Shown: positions 44,928 through 58,383 of the stretch, piece after piece
Layout of the letters: every line of letters starts with the position of its first letter
Numbering within the stretch: the first letter of the stretch is position 1
Assembly (NCBI GenBank): GCA_023614405.1
Contig: JAJUPC010000039.1
Coordinates: forward strand, 496,001 to 560,000
DNA length: 64,000 nt
Origin: Avena insularis
Taxonomy: Eukaryota > Streptophyta > Magnoliopsida > Poales > Poaceae
Direction of reading: 5' to 3'
Position numbers and translations under genes: made by a program
Notes under the pieces: generated by a model
What the model was told of the DNA's origin: nothing
The model's input: the letters and a program-made list of their open reading frames with translations, nothing else
Database searches by the model: none

Positions 44928-46286
44928 TATTGGGCCACGCAGAGATAAACAAAACTTTTTCCCTAACGTGGTACTCCCAAGATCCATCTCAGGTTATAGG
45001 CCACGAGATTACCGCTAGACGCGCAGATGCGGAAGTTGATGCAGCGTATCGAAGCAGTGCCGAACGATCCCACGGACAGCTTCTTCGGATCCCACGAACT
45101 CCTTCACCAGATCCCCACGAGCTTCCTCGTCTCCAACGCCATACGTGCAACGCCTCTACTGGTATCCACACATACAGGAAGGAGCTTCGATAAGAGGATT
45201 GCTAGATTCTGTCTAGCCCAAAATGGAAGTGGAGAAAGTGACGGCTAGGTTAGGGACTATCCCTTGTCACTCCACTTATATACACTCCTAGATGGGCTCA
45301 ACGCTTGAGGCCCATCTAGGTTGTACTCCAATCTCCATCTAGATCTAATCCATATGGGCTCCTTACCCTTAAGTGTGTGACCCTATAGCTTCATGTACAC
45401 CTAGACACGACATGAGCTACTCCTCCAAGTATCCCGTCATGGCTTTGAGTCCAACTCACTCCCATGAACACTTGGTCTCAAGTCGATAGATGGTAGCGGC
45501 CTTTAGCAAGACGTGCCAACTCCCAAGTGACGTAAAGTCAAAAGATGAACCTTCAATGTGACTTTCGTCCAAGTCCCTTTGCCACACGATATATCCGTTA
45601 AGCTATAAGCAAGTCGTTGACATCCCTTTAATAGCTTAACTCTCTTCTTGTATCATGATATGTGATTCACTGGACTAACTCTTAGTCCGACTCCTCAGTT
45701 AACACTTAACTGAGTAGCGCATGGCCATGCTTCCGAATCATATCACACAAGATGGCCCAGAGAATATCTCTCCATTACGGAGGGGCAAATCCCATCTTGG
45801 TAATCCACGTCACGCAGCTTGCTTCACAACCAACCCGAACTCTACCTTTATAACTGCCCATTTACGGAACAGCGTTTGATAGAACCTAAGTTGGCGATCC
45901 ACAACTCGGATCATTCAATCACTTCAGGTCAAAGGATTCCATTGCTTGAGACTGCAAATGACAACATGCTCGTTGCATCTCAACTTTGGGTCAGTCCGAC
46001 TCGCTAAACTCTTTAGCCGAATCACTATAAGTCGGAATAGCATCACCATGCCCATGACAAGTGGAACCGTGTCATCAGCCGACTTGCACATTGGTCTAAG
46101 TTGTGTGTCCAGCACAACCTCAATGACCAAGGAAAATATAATATGAACAATCATGAATACATAGTTCCATAACTGAATCACGCATTCAGTGAAACGTATC
46201 TGATGTTCATATAAGGACAAATTTACTTTATGAATACTTTGGGAAATATCATCAACCATGATTTCCTCTAGGGCATATTCCCAACA
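44928..46286 (-). repeat. 5' LTR of minus-strand Copia, copy 2
   Basis: It corresponds to 6295-7674. The inner terminus is mutated (TATTGGGCC on the plus strand where copy 1 has TGTTGGGCC), so the CA end of this LTR is lost on its own strand. The outer end CCCAACA is intact. A deletion of about 21 bp near 45070 shortens it. Confidence 0.86.
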
Positions 46287-47910
46287 TGGACTTACATGTG
46301 TATGACAGTGAGAATCTGAATCTGAACCGCTAGGGGTGCTCCCATTGGTAACTAATGTCTTCAAGAGGTCCTTTATTGTGTGAGAATCTGTTTTGGCCGG
46401 CGAAATTGTAGGTGGTTATCCTAATGATATTCCTTCCCATGATTGACAACTGATGGGACATGTCTAGTGCACATGTATGACTTTTCTGCTTTGCCATGGC
46501 CATTGCTCCCTTGAATTCCGCACATGACCTTGTACGATAGTTTCAAGGTATCCTCCAAAGGATCCAAACTGAATGGCCATAATCCTTTCGAGGGACGTTT
46601 TGTGTCCCTTGTCCATATAAGGACTCAGATAGTCCCATCTCTTGGAAATCGACCCGTGCCATTCTCGTTCTTTTCCTGATAACCCAACTCTTTCCACAGA
46701 CAGGAAACCATGTATTCCCGTCTGAACTATGGCCTCAATCCTCCCTCCGGCGCCTCGGCGTGGCATAAACCAATTGAGAATACAGCATGAAGGAGCTCAA
46801 GTGGGACAAGAGGATGCCTGGCCTACTCCAGTGATCACCAAGGTGGGGATCAGTAGACAGTGTGCCACGCGACTTCTCCCTTCGTTAATCATGTACCTCG
46901 CTCAGCCCCAAGATCCATTACCAAATGGGAGAGTTCCTGAGGATGATAAGGACCAGGTTGCAAGTGACCTTTGTCCTTCATCTCTTTATCAGAGCGATTT
47001 TCCCATGATCGGTATCCATTGCGAACTTATTGTCATGTCTCGTTTTTAGGGGTTTTCCCCCTTATCAAAGCTCTATTTACGGCACCACCTATCCTTCAAG
47101 ATCTTCGGTAATCCCAGGGGAAGCATCAAAGTCCTTGACCACTGTAGAGGCGAGGATCTCCTCCCTCACCAAAGAGATTGTGTGGGTGAAAGACGAGGAT
47201 AGGTTCGCCTTGTAGGGCATCCCAAAATCCAACATGTGGGAGTGAAAAACAAGGCGGTATGCCCTTCGCCTATCCTAGTAGGTTACCCAACTAATGTATT
47301 CAAAGGAGTTTCCTCATAGCCCTGATCTTCCACAGGCAAAGCTGCTAGACGCCCTTCCCTCAATGTGCATGGTGGAAGCGCATGTGCATAACTTCTCCTC
47401 CTGGCTTTGCTCCGGGCTCAAAAGGGAGGCGACGGATCAGGCATCATAGTGCCTGGTAATTGCTCTAGAATACGCATAGGTCGTGGTGCCACGGCTGTCC
47501 CTTGCTTACATCCATACTGCCATCCCACTGGGAGTGGGGAGACGATCACGTGGAGGACTGTTGTGGGACCACGGAGGACTTTGTGAAGTTGTAGAAGTTG
47601 AACTTGGAGGAGGTGCCAGGCGATGGCACCATGGATGACAATGTTGGAGTGGAGGAGTAGCATGAGTCCATGACAATCCTATTTATTTTCCCTTATGCTT
47701 TATTGCCAGCCTCGTCGTGTGATCCCTGTTGGATCCATACTCTTGCGTCTTTATAATTATGTAGTCCCTTTTGTTTATACTCTAGAGTCCCGAGAACTTT
47801 CTAGAGTGTCATTTCTTCTTTTCTGTGTCTGTTGTTGGTTTGGTCAGGTCGATGTGAGATCTCTTGTACCTCCCCATTTCAGCTTGCCTATGTGGTAACT
47901 TGCACATGAC
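46287..47910. other. Unassigned degenerate sequence, copy 2
   Basis: Counterpart of 7675-9290. Short ORFs (plus 46729-47049, minus 46464-46766) are kept from copy 1, but with no recognisable motif and mutually overlapping on opposite strands. No gene is claimed. Confidence 0.4.
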
Positions 47911-49270
47911 TTTGTCAACATGATTTGTTCAAGTCGGTATAATCAACACATATCCTTAAAAAAATAGTGTTCTTCTTTGGTACAAGTACTGGGTTAGCCA
48001 CCCATTTGGTGTGAATCACTTCTTTGATGAAGCCGGTCTTGATTAGCCTAGCAAGCTCCTTGCCAATGGCACATTGTTTTTCGTCTCTGAAAAGTTGTAG
48101 AGGTTGTTTTACCGGCTTAGCACCAGGGTAAATTTTTAAGCTGTGCTTGACGAGTTCCCTTAGTACTCTAGTCATGTAAGAAGGCTGGCATGCTAAGATA
48201 TCTTTGTTTGCGTGGAGGAACTCGACAAGCGCACTTTCCTATATGGGATACAGATTTGTACCAATGGTGGTGGTCTTGGAGGCATCGCCTTCAACAAGTT
48301 CCACTGACTTGGTGGCATAGGCCGCCTTGAAGGCAGTCTCAGAGTCAGAAATTTGCTTCTTTGAAGCCAACATTTTCGAAGCATCTAGTTCTTTCTAAAT
48401 CTCCTGGAATTCTTCTCTGAAGGGGTGAGAGTCATCAAAGGAGGCTTCTCCCAGCTCGCACTCCCGAGCCTTCTTGAAGCTTCTCGAGACGGTGATGACA
48501 CCATTTGGTCCTATCATCTTGAGCTTGTGGTTGATCTAACATAGTCGAGAAAGGAACGTGTGGTATATATGTCGTTCGAATATGATGTGGTATGCACTTT
48601 TGAAAGGCACAACTTCAAAAATCATCGACTCTTGTCGGAAATTATCGACGTCACCAAATTCCACATTGAGAGTGATAATCCACAAAGATTGTACCTGTCG
48701 CCCAGGGACAATACCATGGAATATGGTGCTGCTATGTTTCAACTGGGTTGTGGTCAACTGCAGCTTTTCAAGGTCTCAGTGTACATAATGTTGATGCTAC
48801 TCCCATCGTCTAGCAGGAACTTTGTAAATTTATAGCCCTCAATAAGAGGATTAAAGAACAAGGTGTCTCATCCGACTTTGTGATCGTTTCCGGATGATCC
48901 TGATGATCCCAGAGTATCGGAACTTCTGATCCTCATATGCACTAAGGTACTTTGGGGACAGTGGCGTTTAGCACCCTGAAGGATGTCTTTCGTGCATTCA
49001 TTGTGAGAGTACCAAGGAACGTGTGAAACATAACGCTTTTATTTTCGAATGGATTAATGGCCTTGCCACTAGCATCTGCCTTGGCGATAGGATTGGGGTC
49101 TTGGTATTCTTCCATATCGTCAGAATCTTTAGACTCCTTATCTTCCTTGCCATTTTCACGAGGCTTGTTCTTATGGCTATGCTTGTAGCCTGCTTCCACG
49201 TCCGCCTCAAGATAGTTTATCAACTTGCAATTGCGGTTTGTATGTGTGGACTTTCCGTTTGCATCTAGAT
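47911..49270 (-). pseudogene. Fossil Gypsy gag-protease-RT fragment, copy 2
   Basis: Same content as 9291-10645 and slightly more readable: gag end (FHTFLGTLTMNARKTSFRV, 49223-48942), protease with IFHGIVPG and YHIIFERH (48757-48536), and RT start with ELARLIKTGFIKEV and RICVDYTDLNKSC (48175-47915). It stops before the RT catalytic boxes. Confidence 0.78.
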
Positions 49271-49315
49271 GGGAAAAACAAGCATGTTACGATACTCTTC
49301 GTATGACTAGGGAAG

Positions 49316-50170
49316 CACTACAAGAAATGTCTCAATCCGCAATGGTTTGATCCGTCGAGCATCATCGTAGAAGGTGCCTCTTACACAACGATTTCCTTTG
49401 CTTGACCGTGGCCGATGTAAAACGTTTTCCCTGTTTTCGCGGCCCTCTACTACGACGAAATCACTAAAAACATGGACGAAACTCGACTGGCGCATGACAG
49501 ACGTAAGATGTTTGGTTCCTCGTGCGATGTCGCCTCACCGAAATCTTTTGAGGCGTGTGGGTCCCGGATGTCAGTGTATCTAGTGGACCATACTTTTCAA
49601 TCATGCCTCCCTGATTTAAACTCAATAATGTTACCTGATGCATCTACCGTTTAGTCAGGCTGCTGGGACCCTCATATCAGCCTCTCATTCGAAGAATCAT
49701 GTGTATGATAGAATTTTTTCTTCACTCGTGCCTCCCTCTTTTGACCTTCGCAACGTGCTCGATGCATCAACTGTTTGGTCTGGTAGATGGGTCCCCATGT
49801 TAGCCTACTCTGTACAGGAAATGTGTGTATGTTCCCTGCAAAACAAAACGTGTGTATGTTGGAAAATTTTCGGTCGCGCCCGCTGTTTTGACCTTGGAAA
49901 CTTTGCTCGATGTTCTTGCTAATGGGTCCCCAATGTCAGCCTCTCTATAGAAGAAACATGTCTACATTGGACTTTTTCTTTTGGTCGTGTTCATTACTTT
50001 GACCTTCGTAACATATCTCGATGCAGCTGTGTATGGTCTGGCAAGCGGTCCCCGATGCTATCCTCCTCTGAAGTACATTAACTATTTTATTTTTCAAACC
50101 TTCCCATTAAACTTGAGGGACGCTGCAGACAGGTGGTCCGCAATGTCAGCCCCTCTGTAAAGCAATATAT
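49316..50170. mobile_element. CACTA transposon terminal fragment, copy 2
   Basis: Begins CACTACAAGAAATGT and shows the same diverged subterminal repeats. Here an additional GGTCCCGGATGTCAGTG unit near 49560, deleted in copy 1, is retained. It ends at the Copia LTR start. No transposase gene is present. Confidence 0.75.
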
Positions 50171-50284
50171 TGAAGGTAATATGTCCGAGAGGCAATAATA
50201 AAGTTGTTATTATCTTACTCTAAGTATATGATAGTTTTTTATTTTGCATGCTATAATTTTGTTAATTGGAAACATTAATACATG
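50171..50284 (+). repeat. Angela-type Copia LTR start interrupted by G1, copy 2
   Basis: Starts TGAAGGTAATATGTCCGAGA and ends ATACATG before the G1 LTR. It matches 11493-11605 apart from a few bases. Confidence 0.75.
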
Positions 50285-51083
50285 TGTTGGGGGATACCCC
50301 GGGTAGGGTCACGCCAGGGTATAATGGCCGAGTTAGCCGAGGTACGGCAAGGTCAAAGCAAGTGTTGACCGAGTCACCTCAAGGAAGGCCGAATCACGGA
50401 GTAACCCGGACCTGAGGATGTCCGCCTAACTGAGTCCCGGCCGACTTATGTCGTATGCCGGCAGGATTTATGTAACTTGTATGCAGGTACCAGTGTGGCC
50501 GGATCAATCAGGCACGATCCGGATTATATCAAGCTTGCAAGAGAAGGAAGGTATCTCGCTGGTCAAAAGGTGGCCACTATACACCGAGCGTGAGCGAAGC
50601 GGACAGAGGCCAGGACCACCGAGGCGTGGCCGACAAGGGTGACGTTGCCAGTGTCGGATGACGCTGGCGCCGCAGAGGCTCACGTAGCCTCTGCATGGAT
50701 TACGCTAGGGAAAGGTGACCCGGTCGGTTTGCTATTTTGGGAAGAGGCATATTCCCCGGAATATGCCTCCATGTATGCCCTAATTAGAGACCTAGCCAGC
50801 CCTATATAAGGAGGCCTAGGGCATCTGTAGAAGGGGCTGGTTGATCTCTAGTTGGTTGAGTTTTACTAGTATGTTCCTGAGGGCTAGCTAGCAGAGAGAG
50901 TAAGAGAGTTCCTTCTTCCTCCTCTCCCCAATACAGCTCAAGGAGCACTTGTAAACATTGGAAGTGAATCGAATACAATATCTGTGTGTGGAATCACCAC
51001 ACTATCCCTCCCTGGATTCCTCTAGTGCATCTTGTCCCCACCTTTAGCCTATCCATGGCATCTGCCGTGACACCACCATGACA
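50285..51083 (+). repeat. 5' LTR of G1, copy 2
   Basis: 799 bp, TGTTGGGGG...CATGACA. The hairpin arms GAGGCATATTCC/GGAATATGCCTC lie at 50744-50755 and 50758-50769, and the TATA box (CCTATATAAGG) near 50802. It differs from copy 1 at about 26 positions, close to the distance between the two G2 LTRs. The PBS follows at 51086. Confidence 0.9.
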
Positions 51084-53525
51084 GTTGGCGCCCACCGTGG
51101 GGCTAGCGGCGCTAGCAGGAGTAAAGATCCGGATAGGAAACCTCATCGGCACCGGCGAACGCATCGTCTCTGGGCTTGTTCAGCACTTTGGAGCGCTGGA
51201 CTTCGTCAGCGACAATGCTGGCTGCTTCGGCAAGCGACCCCTTCCGCGCAACGGCCTCTTCGTCAAGCTCGGCGCGCACAAGATCTATGTCGTTGTCGAT
51301 GTGTCGTGCGTTCACCCGCGGCACATCATTGAGGGAGGCGACCTACCCCTTACCACGGCTTGCGGGGCACGTATCACTCGCTCCCCTGACCGTGCCGAGG
51401 TGATGATGACTACGTCTGACGCTGGCGCAAGCAAGGATCCGACACTAGATCCGGAGGTAACACCAAAGGCACCGAGGAAAAGTAGAGGTCCTCCACTAGA
51501 GAGGCCAGAGAATGTGCTGCAGCAGGCGATAGATAGCCTAGAGAACCCCATGGCACCTGTAGTAGATCCGGCTCAGGCACAGGCCGAGTTAGAGGAGACT
51601 AGGAAGAAAATACTCGAGGGTGCGAAAAAGATAGCAGCGGCTCAGCAGTCATTCAACATGACACTGCGTGAGTATGCTAAGGCAAATAAGGTAGATGTTG
51701 TAAAAGTGAAGGGGAGAAACCTCATTAGTGAAATGAACAAAGAAGGTGATACTAGAGTTGAGGAATCAGAGAATGTTTTGTTTGTGGGGCTGCCGAAGTA
51801 TAGTACCCCGGCAAAGAACCTCGGAGCAGCAGATGCAATCGCGTCCGAGTTAGAGGGTTTGACGGGTGAAGCCCGGCAAAGACAGCAGGATAGAGTCAAT
51901 GAGTTAGTTCGGATCGCGAACAAACAAAATGAAGAGTTACTCAGGGCTAATCCGGGAAGAGCTGGCGCCTCCAAAGTTGTTCACTCAGCAGTAGGTAACC
52001 CGGAGAAATCTGCTAGAGCTGCATCATCGCCACATGGTGGCCCAAGAAGAGAGGAGGTGGTAACCTCGGCAAGGAGAAACAAGCAGATAGTTCCATATGA
52101 CCCGGCAAGGGCAGGGAAAGGAAAAGAAGTGCAGAGAAATGAGGATCGATGAAGTGTGAGCCGAGGTGTAGCTGGCCGAGGTAACCGCGACCAAGGCAAT
52201 GCCGGTCAGGGAAACGTTGTGAACGGCAATGCCGGACATCGTAACTCGGCGAGTGCAGGGCAACCGCAGCAGCGGAATATACCACGGAAAGAGCGAAGTG
52301 CCGGCCAAGGTATCAAACAGAGAGCAGCTCCACAGGAGCAAGATAGATACAATGATGGTGATTCGGAAATGGTGAATCCAGGATACCCTAGGCCGGACTA
52401 TCACGTGATAGGGTCAAGGTTGGGAAGCATGAACCTGATGCTTGACAATGCCAGGTTAAAACTAGATCGACTCTATAGGTCGGAGCAAATTGAGTGTCAA
52501 GGTCCTCCGGGTCCTGCGTGTTTTGTGCCCCGGATCATGAAGGAGCCTCCGGTGCCTAACTTTCAGTTACCTAGAGGCACAAAAACATATGACGGTAGCA
52601 CCAAGACGGAGGATTGGTTGATCAACTACGCGGCTACGGTGAAAATTGCTACAGGCAACTTGAGATGGGTTGTGAGATATGTACCTCAGATGCTGGAAGG
52701 GCCAGCGAGGGTATGGCTAAAAAATTGCCACCTGGAAGTATCAACTGTTGGATTGATTTTGAGGAAATGTTTGTCAGTAACTTCTCGAGCACGTATTAGA
52801 GGCTGAATAGGCCACAGACCCTGGCAATGTGCAAGCAGAGACCGAATGAGACAGATCGGGAGTTCTTGACCCGTTGGTGCAACGTGCGAAACTCGTGTGA
52901 AGGTGTGATTGAGTCACAAGCTATAGCTTGGTTTGCGTAAGGGTGCGGGTATGCAACCATGATGTTGCAAAGGTTGCAAAGAGATATGCCAACTACACTG
53001 GCAAAGACCATCCGGATTGCTGATTCATATGCCTTGGGTGATCCGACTCAACCTAGGCTTGTGGCAAGCGAGTCAAATGAGGAGTACTACCAGCGAGATG
53101 GAGCCGGATCATCCCGGCGAAATGACTACCGGAGTAAGAGAAGAGATGATAGGCCGAATTACAGGTACAATTTGCAACAAGTTGCAGCTGTAAATCAAGA
53201 TCAACCTGGGGCAGGGAGTAATCAGCGCCAGAAAACTGGAGGGCAACAATGGACTCCAAGAAATGATGGCAAGAAAACTTGGACGCCAGAGCAGAAAAAA
53301 CAGTGGCAAGAAAAGAAGGACCGTCCGAGGTATACTTATGAGGCAATGCTGGATCAGCCGTGTAAATTTCACACGCCAAATCCGAGTAACCCGGCGGGTC
53401 ACACGACTCGGCAGTGTGAATGGATGAGGAAAATAGAACAAGGTGGTTCGGGGAATGCTCAGGCACATTGAAACGATCAACCTCGGCAGGAGTTACCCCG
53501 GCAGCAATTGCTCTCCTGAGCGAAC
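51084..53525 (+). pseudogene. G1 gag, copy 2, broken
   Basis: The first 355 codons are open from the PBS (LAPTVG) through the N-terminal region, acidic/charged helix and RREEVVTSARRNKQ. A CAA-to-TGA-type stop at 52150 follows, then a second open segment to the Retrotrans_gag core (VRYVPQMLEGPARVWLKN). A frame change near 52720 and stops near 52799 and 52940 break the core. The last part (52959-53471) holds the knuckle-like CKFH...H...C segment. The GQ/GN-rich stretch lies near 52170-52300. Confidence 0.87.
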
Positions 53526-54485
53526 ATGCAACAGTTAATGTTGCCACCCCCTCCGCCGAGGTATGAAAATCATGAAAGAAGAGATGCGGTGCATCAGGTA
53601 GAAAACCAACATCAGCCGGATCAGAGATATCCCGGAAATGAGGGGAGAAATGAATACAGAGAGCATCACCAGAGTTACTGTGTGTTTACCACAGAGGAAA
53701 CAGATAGAAAGAGTTTACAGCACCGACATATGGAGGTGAATGCGCTAATGCCCGCAGTGACGAGGTATATGCCTTGGTCGGATCAGGAGATTACTTGGAA
53801 TATCAAGGATCATCCCAAGATCATGCCTAGTTTGTATGCATTAGTGCTGGACCCAACATTCATCGGGCCAAATATCAATGTGAGATTTTCTAAGGTACTG
53901 ATAGACAATGGCAGCAGTATCAATATTATGTATGTGGATACAATGCGCAAGTTGGATATCTCGGAAAACATGCTCCAGGCTACCCGAACAACGTTTCATG
54001 GTATTGTGCCAGGCATATCTTGTGAGCCCATTGGCAAAGTCCGGGTAGATGTGCTATTCGGCACACGAGATAACTACCGAACTGAAAATTTGGAGTCTGA
54101 GGTAGTAAACCTAGAAAGTGTGTATCACGTGTTACTCGGTAGACCTGCCCTGAAAAAATTCATGGCAAGTTGTCACATCACTTACCTGAAGATGAAGTTG
54201 CCCAGGCCAAATGGAGTAATCACTATAGCAGGAGATTTTCGACGTTCCATTGAGTGTGCGTCAGCCGGGTCTAACCTAGACGAGTCACTCGTGATTGTGC
54301 AAGAGAAAAGAAAGATACAGGAAGTGGCAGCATTGGCTCAATCCGCTCAGCAGTATATGCCGGCGCTGAGTAACCCGCATGGAAGTGTTTCGTTTCAAGC
54401 AACGAAAGATACGAAGAAAGTGCCTGTCGACGATCTATTCCCAGAGCGCACCGTAACAATTGGTGCAGGGTTAGATGACAAATAG
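53526..54485 (+). pseudogene. G1 gag end and aspartic protease, copy 2
   Basis: A 319-codon open segment with protease motif VLIDNGSSINIMY near 53900-53940, FHGIVPGISCEPIGKV and VLLGRPAL. It ends DDK followed by TAG, the same codon as in copy 1 and G2. RT continues in the same frame. The protease looks intact. Confidence 0.88.
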
Positions 54486-55788
54486 GAAAGCGAGCTCGTC
54501 AACTTCCTCCGTGAGAATCGGGATATTTTTGCTTGGTCCACACAGGACTTGCAAGGTGTTCCGAGGGAGTTGGCCGAGCACTCTTTGAATGTGAGACCCG
54601 GAGCAAGTCCGGTGAAGCAACCTCTCCGCCGCTTCGCCGAAGATAGGAGAAAAGTCATTGGAGATGAGATAGCTCGGCTCCTAGAAGCTGGGTTTATCAT
54701 GGAAGTGCTTTATCCGGATTGGCTATCTAATCCGGTGCTGGTAGAAAAGAAGAAAGATGATCCGAATGTGGCAGTGGTTTGGCGTATGTGTATCGATTAC
54801 ACGAACCTGAATAAGGCGTGTCCAAAAGATCCATTTCCACTGCCAAGGATAGATCAAGTCATAGATTCTACTGCGGGGTGTGAACTATTGTCATTCATAG
54901 ATGCATATTCTAGTTTCCACTAGATACCTCTGAATCCGAATGATCAAATAAAGACCGCATTTATCACCCCGTAAGGGGCTTATTGCTATCGCACCATGCC
55001 TTTTGGTTTACGTTATGCAGGGGCCACATACCAAAGATGTATGCAAAAATGTTTGCACGATCAAATTGGTGGAAATGTGCAAGTATATGTGGATGATGTG
55101 GTTATAAAAACCAAGGAAAGCAAAACGCTCCTTGATGATATCAGGAAAACATTCGCGAACCTAAGCAGGTTCCGAATGAAGCTTAACCCGGAGAAATGTA
55201 CCTTCGGTGTCCCGGCTGGAAAATTACTCGGATTTCTTATATCCAGCCGAGGTATCGAAGTTAACCCAACTAAAATCCGATCCATAGAGCGAATCGAGTT
55301 GCTGAAGTGTCTTAACGATGTCCAGAAGTTCACTGGTTGTCTGGCATCTTTAAGTCGGTTTGTATGTCGAATGGGAGAAAAGGCATTGCCTCTCTATCAA
55401 CTGATGAAAAAAGCAGATAAGTTCATATGGACGCCGCAGGCCAACGAAGCCTTTATGCAATTAAATAAAATGCTATCCACTGCACCAGTGTTAGCCTCTC
55501 CACTATCCAAAGAGCTAATGTTGCTATATATAGCCGCAACCAACCGAGTTGTAAGTGCAGTGGTGGTGGTAGAGCGTGATGAAGAGGGTAAGTCAGTGCA
55601 AAGGCTAGTGTATTACCTAAGAGAGGTGTTATCCGCATCAAAGTAGAACTATCCTCACTATCAGAAAATGGCATATGGTTTGTACATGTCGGCAAAGAAG
55701 CTAAAACACTACTTTGAAGAGAGCCCCATCAAAGTGATATGTGAAGCCCCTATATCTGAGATAATGAGTAACAAGGATGCAAGCGGCT
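54486..55788 (+). pseudogene. G1 RT and first RNase H, copy 2
   Basis: RT from ESELVNFL through VVWRMCIDYTNLNKACP, motif A FIDAYSSFH, then a CAG-to-TAG stop at 54921 and another at 54972, then MPFGLR and VYVDDVVIK near 55090. The degenerate first RNase H follows, with stops near 55644 and 55786 (the last shared with copy 1). The frame is otherwise continuous. Confidence 0.9.
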
Positions 55789-56427
55789 GAATCGCAAAAT
55801 GGGAAATTGAGCTAGCTCCTTATGCTCCGCAATACGACAGGAGAGATGCGATCAAGTCTCAGGCTGTGGCCGACTTTTTCGTGGATTGGGCCGAGATGCA
55901 ATACGAACCACCACTACCAGATCCGAACTATTGGATAATGCATTTTGATGGATCAAAGACAAAAACCGGGTTAGGCGCCGGAGTTGTACATACCTCGCCA
56001 AAGAACGACCAGCTGAAGTACGTGCTGCAAATCCATTTCGCAGCATCAAACAATGTCGCCGAATATGAAGCACTTGTGCACGGGCTCAAAGTGGCAAAAC
56101 GGATTGGAATACGTCAGATCAAATGCTTTGGCGACTCGGATTTGGTAGTTCAGCAAGTTTCAGGGTAGTGGAACGCTCTTGATCCAAACATGGCATTATA
56201 TAGATTCCATGTGCAAAAGATATCTGGGTACTTTGAGGGATGTGAGTTTCACCATGTACCCCGGCTGGAAAATGAGGCTGTCGATGTATTGTCGAAGCTC
56301 GGATCAACCCGACAAGCAATTCCACCGGGTGTAGCACTAGAACACCTTAGAAAACCATCTATCAGGCCGTCCCCCATAAACCGACTCAATCTATATCCCG
56401 GCGGATCCGGAGTCCGAAGCTGTACCC
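55789..56427 (+). pseudogene. G1 archaeal-type RNase H, copy 2
   Basis: Second RNase H with FDGS, EYEAL, CFGDSDLVVQQ and a CAG-to-TAG-type stop at 56166, then FHHVPRLENEAVDVL. The last acidic motif has Ala-to-Val next to the aspartate. It continues into the repeat-bearing linker after an indel near 56385. Confidence 0.88.
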
Positions 56428-57840
56428 ATGGACATTGACGTGGGAAGTGGTTCAGGAAACCCGGGGACTGCTTCGCAGAGCCCGGGGACTGCGCAGCGTG
56501 GTCCGGACGAGGTTATGCCGGTGGAGCAAATGGAAGTAGATGAGGATGTGTTTCCAATGCGACATATACCAGCTTGGGCACTGCCCATATTTCAATTCTT
56601 GAAGGATGGAACTTTTCCTAGTGAAGAGGTGATTTCCAGGCAAATTCAGAGGCGCGCAAAGGCGTACACAATCATCAATGTCGAACTATACAAGAGAAGT
56701 GTCACTAACATACTATAGCGATGTGTTGACTCGGAAGAAGGGCTTGACATCCTCCAGGATATACATCAAGGGGAATGTGGGCATCATGCCTCATCCAGAG
56801 CGTTGGTGGCAAAAGCTTTCCGGCATGGATTCTATTGGCCAAGTGCCTTAGAACAAGCATAAGATCTAGTAAGAAAATGCAATGGTTGTCAGAGGTATGC
56901 TACCAAGACACATATGCCAATGTCAGAGCTCAAGACTATACCAATTACCTGGCCATTTGCTGTATGGTGTTTGGACATGGTTGGCCCGTTTAAACCAGCA
57001 AGGGGGAACATGACACACATCTTAGTCATGGTTGATAAGTTTACAAAGTGGATTGAAGTGAAGCCAATAAGAAAATGTGATGGAGCTACGGCTGTGACAT
57101 TCCTCAAAGAAATCATCTTGAGATACGGCTATCCTCATAGTATCATAATAGATAATGGCACAAATTTTGCTGAAGGAGCATTTGCGCGATTCTGCCGAGA
57201 TAAGAAGATCTGGCTGGACGTTGCCTTGGTAGCCCACCCCGCATCAAACGGACAAGTGGAGATATCCAACGGATTAGTATTATCTGGGATAAAACCCTGG
57301 CTCATTGAGCCGCTATAAAGATCAGCGGGGTGCTGGATAGAAGAACTACCAGCGATAATGTGGAGTTTAAGAACAACTCTGAATCGATCAACAGGCTATA
57401 CGCCATTCTTTCTGGTATATGGGGCAGAAGCAGTATTACCAGCCGACATAGAGCATGATTCGCCTAGAGTCACCCAATACACAGAAGCCGAAGTGCGAGA
57501 AGCCCGGCAAAATGATGTTGATCTGCTGGAAGAAGCGAGAGAATTGGCATTGTCCAGATCCGCCATATATCAGCAAAATCTCCGACGCTATCGTAGCTGG
57601 AAAATAAACCCCCGAGTCTTCTGGGAAGGTGATCTGGTACTCCGGTTGGTACAACGTACCGCTGGCAAGCATAAGATATCCCTCCCATGGGAAGGACCAT
57701 TCATTGTGAGCAAAGCATTGCACAATGACTCGTATTATCTCATCAATGCAAAACCACAGGAGAAGAAGAAGGCAGACAGGTCCGGCGAGGAATCTAAGCG
57801 TCCATGGAATGTAGCTCTACTTCGTCCGTTCTACACTTAG
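56428..57840 (+). pseudogene. G1 integrase with uninterrupted G2 target site, copy 2
   Basis: Linker (GNPGTASQSPGTAQ), FQFLKDGTFPSEE, zinc-binding domain (HQGECGHH, then CNGCQ), core (WCLDMVGPF, IIDNGTNF, GQVEISNG) and C-terminus (TPFFLVYGAEAVLPAD...RPWNVALLRPFYT). Stops lie near 56716, 56861 and 57316; the last 160 codons are open. AGTAA at 56868-56872 is the single-copy target of the G2 insertion seen in copy 1. Confidence 0.92.
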
Positions 57841-58383
57841 CAAAGAAGTGTATGTATCCGAGTCTCTCATATGTCGGTATGTATGCCGACAATGAGCTTA
57901 TCAATGAAATCTTGGCACCTCGAGCAGTAACTCGGGGACTGCCTTAGTGATATTTATTGTTTGTTTTCTGTATTTATTATTTATATGTTGGCTGGCGTAA
58001 GTTTCTTCTACCTAAGCCAGATTAGTAGTGTGTGAGCACCAAAAACCTAACTCTTCGACTTGCTGTTGTCCAACAAGATTTGGCTTCATGGCAAGCAAGA
58101 GAACAAGTTTGGAATTGCGTAGCACATGAAAATCGACTAAGGAAAGGAACTTAATCAAGCTGACATTTGTTATTTGGACTAACCTTATGCTTACTTTATG
58201 TTTACTATGCTGAATTATTTTGAGCTAATCCTAAAGTTTTCAAGTATTGTTAAGTCAATTTTTGAAACTCAGACTCGTAAGTCATAAAACCGAACCAAGG
58301 TAGACACGAGCCGACCCAAGAAATTGGAGAAATAAGAAAATGAAACTCGGGGACTACGCCCAAGTTAATCTGGCACAGGCAAC
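57841..58383. other. G1 spacer between pol and antisense gene, copy 2
   Basis: No ORF of note. It matches 33303-33927 closely and contains the ACTCGGGGACT motifs near 57931 and 58345. Confidence 0.6.
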
